Origin: CAKOSP01 sp964549115
GTDB lineage: Bacteria > Bacillota_I > Bacilli_A > RF39 > UBA660
Assembly (NCBI GenBank): GCA_964549115.1
Contig: CAZJTX010000005.1
Location: 1 to 32,254, forward strand
Length of the DNA: 32,254 nucleotides
Direction of reading: 5' to 3'
Shown: positions 29,533 to 32,254 of the stretch, piece after piece
Position numbering within the stretch: the first letter of the stretch is position 1
Layout: every line of letters starts with the position of its first letter
Made by a program: the position numbers and the translations under genes
The notes under the pieces: model-generated
The model's database searches: none
Seen by the model: only the letters and a program-made list of their open reading frames with translations
Told to the model about the DNA's origin: nothing

Positions 29533-32082
29533 TTAATCTTCCTTTTTATCATTTATTTCTTTAAATTTAATTAAATAATTAAGAGCATCCATCGGAGTTA
29601 TTTCAAGTGGATTTATATTATCCAAAATATCAATTATTTCGTTTTCTTCCTTTGGGGCTTCTAAAACCATTTCTAATTGTAATTTATCACTTGTTGATTC
29701 AACTTTATTGTTTTGTTCATAACTATCTAATATGTCACTTGCTCTTTTTATTAAATTATTAGGTAGTTTAGCTAATTTTGCTACATGTATACCATAACTT
29801 TTATCTACTGCCCCATTTTTTACTTTATGTAAAAATATTAGTTCGTTTCCTTCTTCTACTGCGCTTACATGTATGTTTTTAATATTAGGTATAGCTTTAT
29901 CTAATTTAGTTAGCTCATGATAGTGTGTAGAAAACACTGTAAAACATTTTATATTTTTACTTACATATTCTAATATTGCCTTAGCAATTGCCATCCCATC
30001 ATATGTAGCAGTCCCCCTACCCAGTTCATCAAATAAAATCAAACTATTTTCAGTAGCATTATCAATTGCATATCTTGCTTCTTTCATTTCAACCATAAAG
30101 GTTGACTCTCCCCCTACTAAATCATCACTTGCTCCTATTCGAGTAAATATCTTATCGATTATAGCTATATTAGCCGACTTAGCAGGTACAAATGATCCCA
30201 TTTGAGCCATTATAACTATAATAGCTAATTGTCTCATGTAAGTTGATTTACCGGACATATTTGGACCAGTTAAAAGTAATGTTGATGAGTAGTTATCCAT
30301 AAATATATCATTAGGGACAAAAGGAATCTTTCCTACTACTTCTAATACTGGGTGTCTACTATCAATTACATTAAGTATTTTGTCATTGTTTAAAGTAGGT
30401 CTTACCAGATTATAGGCCTCAGATACTGTTGATAAACTTACTAAAGAATCAATTTCACTTATAACATCAGCACTATCTTTTAATTTAATAATTTCTTTGT
30501 TAATTACATCTTTAATTTCTAAAAACAATTCATATTCTAATTTATTAATTTTTTCTTCAGCGTTTAATATTAAAGATTCTTTTTCTTTTAACTCAGGTGA
30601 GATATATCTTTCTGCATTTGTAAGAGTTTGTCTTCTTTCAAATCCAAATTCTGGTTTTATATCTTTTACTGAACCCTTAGATACTTCAATATAATACCCA
30701 AATACTTTGTTAAATCCAATTTTAATATTTTTAATTTTGGTTTTAGCTTTTATTTCTTTTTCAAAGTTAGCAATAAATTTCTTACCACCACTTCTAATAT
30801 CTCTTAATTCATCTAGATCTTTATTATAACCAGATTTAATTATTCCCCCTTCCTTTAAAGTAAAAGGAGCATCTTCATTAATTGAATAATCTAATAACTC
30901 AAATAATTTTTCGTGAGTATCTAATTTATAATCAAATTTTAACTCTTTAATTAACTTAGAGATATTTGGAAGTACTTTTAAACTATTTTTAAGTTGCAAG
31001 AAATCCTTTGCATTAATTGATCCGTTTACAACTTTACCAGTTAATCTCTCCAAATCATAAACTTCTTTTAAATAATTGTTTAACTCTTCTTTCATGATAA
31101 ATTCTGTATTAAGTTGTTCAATTTTATTATATCTATCATTTATTTTATCAATATCTTTAAGTGGGTTTAATAACCAACTTCTTAATTTTCTTGATCCCAT
31201 TGCGGTACTACATTTATCTAGTAACCAAAATAAACTATGAAGTCTATCTTTTGATCTTATTGTTTCAACTAATTCTAAATTTCTAATTGTGTGTATATCC
31301 ATTTGTAAATAATTTAATTTGTTAATTATTTCCACATGATCAATAATATCTAAATTTTTAAGCAAATTAATAGTTAAATAATAATATAAGTGTTTTAAAC
31401 CCATTTTAACCTGATAATCCGATTCTTCTTTAACAAATTTTGGTAAATTTTCTTCTAAGTATTGATCTGATTGATTTATCTCTACTTGATAATCATTCTT
31501 TAAAATGTTTATTAAATTAACATCCGTATTGTCAATTAATATTACTTCCTTAATATTTAAATTTATTATTTCATTTATTAATAATTCCTCTTTTAATTCA
31601 ATTTTACTTGAATATAGTTTACCACTCGATATGTCTAAATAAGTTAAAAGATACATATCAGTAAATTTTAATATACTTGCTATATATACTTCACTTTTGG
31701 CATCTAACAATTCAAAGTCAGCAATTGTTCCCTTACTTAAAACACTTACTACTCCCCTTTTAACGATTCCTTTTACATCTTTTGGATCTTCTAATTGTTC
31801 ACATATAGCCGCTTTATATCCTTTGTTAATTATTTTTTCTAAATAAGGTTTAATTGAATGATGCGGAACGCCACACATTGGTACACGTTCACTAAGACCC
31901 GCGACTTTACCAGTTAAGGTTAATTCTAGCTCTCTAGATGCTACTATTGCATCTTCAAAAAACAACTCATAAAAATCTCCTAATCTAAAAAATAAAAGTT
32001 CATTAGGATACTCTTTTTTAATGTCGGCATATTGCTTCATCATTGGACTTAATTTGTCATAATTAACATCAGATAATTTCAT
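29533..32082 (-). CDS. mutS: DNA mismatch repair ATPase MutS
   Basis: The 849-residue MutS1 has the mismatch-recognition Phe-X-Glu motif (Phe37-Tyr38-Glu39 in LGDFYELFF), PMCGVPHHS, connector, lever and clamp domains, and the ABC-type ATPase with Walker A GPNMSGKST, signature ESTFMVEM, Walker B LILFDELGRGTATYDG and FSTHYHELT. The C-terminal helix-turn-helix is shortened but present. It begins mismatch repair. mutL is not adjacent in the window. It heads the minus-strand group mutS-comN-relA-dtd and is led by TATGGTATAAT. The start is supported by KLSPMMKQYADIKKEYP near the N terminus, typical of the family. Confidence 0.97.
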   Translation of the reverse strand: MKLSDVNYDKLSPMMKQYADIKKEYPNELLFFRLGDFYELFFEDAIVASRELELTLTGKVAGLSERVPMCGVPHHSIKPYLEKIINKGYKAAICEQLEDPKDVKGIVKRGVVSVLSKGTIADFELLDAKSEVYIASILKFTDMYLLTYLDISSGKLYSSKIELKEELLINEIINLNIKEVILIDNTDVNLINILKNDYQVEINQSDQYLEENLPKFVKEESDYQVKMGLKHLYYYLTINLLKNLDIIDHVEIINKLNYLQMDIHTIRNLELVETIRSKDRLHSLFWLLDKCSTAMGSRKLRSWLLNPLKDIDKINDRYNKIEQLNTEFIMKEELNNYLKEVYDLERLTGKVVNGSINAKDFLQLKNSLKVLPNISKLIKELKFDYKLDTHEKLFELLDYSINEDAPFTLKEGGIIKSGYNKDLDELRDIRSGGKKFIANFEKEIKAKTKIKNIKIGFNKVFGYYIEVSKGSVKDIKPEFGFERRQTLTNAERYISPELKEKESLILNAEEKINKLEYELFLEIKDVINKEIIKLKDSADVISEIDSLVSLSTVSEAYNLVRPTLNNDKILNVIDSRHPVLEVVGKIPFVPNDIFMDNYSSTLLLTGPNMSGKSTYMRQLAIIVIMAQMGSFVPAKSANIAIIDKIFTRIGASDDLVGGESTFMVEMKEARYAIDNATENSLILFDELGRGTATYDGMAIAKAILEYVSKNIKCFTVFSTHYHELTKLDKAIPNIKNIHVSAVEEGNELIFLHKVKNGAVDKSYGIHVAKLAKLPNNLIKRASDILDSYEQNNKVESTSDKLQLEMVLEAPKEENEIIDILDNINPLEITPMDALNYLIKFKEINDKKED

Positions 32083-32097
32083 TTAAATCACATGTTT

Positions 32098-32103
32098 ATT
32101 ATA
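32098..32103 (-). promoter_or_regulatory. Extended -10 promoter of mutS operon
   Basis: The minus strand reads TATGGTATAAT, an extended -10. The expected start leaves about 8-9 bases of leader containing GTGAT before the ATG. Confidence 0.6.
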
Positions 32104-32183
32104 CCATATCTTACACATATAAAAAATAAAGCGTAGATACTACTACCTGTCAAGTAGATATTAAATAAAAAGATTTATTTTTA

Positions 32184-32254
32184 TTACTCTATAACAATGT
32201 AGGGGTCGTTCCATTGACCAGTGCCATACACTAATAAATCTGGAGAAAGAGAAA
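32184..32254 (-). CDS. C-terminal end of an unidentified gene (partial)
   Basis: The last 22 codons of a minus-strand frame run off the right edge: SLSPDLLVYGTGQWNDPYIV then IE and a TAA stop. The tail is rich in Gly, Trp, Tyr and Pro, like the end of a secreted or surface protein, but I do not recognise a family. The other two frames either contain a stop or run into the AT-rich spacer. A weak inverted repeat (CTACT/AGTAG with flanking pairs, about 32130-32160) lies between it and mutS. Confidence 0.45.
   Translation of the reverse strand, partial: SLSPDLLVYGTGQWNDPYIVIE

Overview
The window is a very AT-rich bacterial chromosome segment using the standard bacterial code. TGA is a genuine stop, for example at the ends of rnfC, pilD, mnmA and relA. 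Gene content and order (rnhC next to cvpA, dnaG-rpoD-trmK, comN-relA-dtd-hisS, Gram-positive type RNase HIII, TrmK and ComN) point to a low-GC Firmicutes/Bacilli lineage with a compact genome. An uncultured RF39/Mollicutes-like Bacilli is my best guess, but no decisive taxonomic marker is present. I see no prophage, insertion sequence or CRISPR array.

Layout. 1-4.7 kb: the 3' end of comEC, holA, rnhC (reverse), cvpA-trxA-hypothetical, and a short YigZ-family gene (reverse). 4.7-9.5 kb: uvrC, a minimal RnfC/RnfD-like pair and a wall-anchor-type surface protein. 9.5-15.3 kb: the macromolecular synthesis block dnaG-rpoD-trmK, then pilC and the prepilin peptidase. 15.3-17.4 kb: a 34-residue membrane peptide (reverse), mnmA and an HTH protein. 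17.4-18.4 kb: a strong dif-like site beside a XerC/D recombinase gene. 18.4-20.6 kb: rarA-gpsA. From 20.6 kb to the right end every gene is on the minus strand: a structured non-coding RNA, a HerA-type ATPase, hisS-gatC-gatA-gatB, mutS-comN-relA-dtd, and the last 22 codons of a further gene.

Most genes left of 17.4 kb point right and all genes right of 20.6 kb point left. Together with the 28-bp dif-like site this suggests the window spans the replication terminus. DNA uptake is a recurrent theme (comEC, pilC, pilD, comN), but the pilus ATPase and pilins are not here. Translation fidelity and tRNA maturation are represented by hisS, gatCAB, dtd, mnmA and trmK; DNA repair by uvrC, mutS, rarA and rnhC.

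The observations most worth following are: (1) a GatA homologue in an intact gatC-gatA-gatB operon that has lost the amidase catalytic residues and signature; (2) a roughly 164-nt RNA with its own promoter and an 11-bp closing helix; (3) the dif-like site beside a xer gene at the gene-orientation switch; (4) an RnfC lacking its glycine-rich loop paired with a lone RnfD; (5) a long Rel protein with a substituted HD hydrolase motif; and (6) a structured hisS leader.
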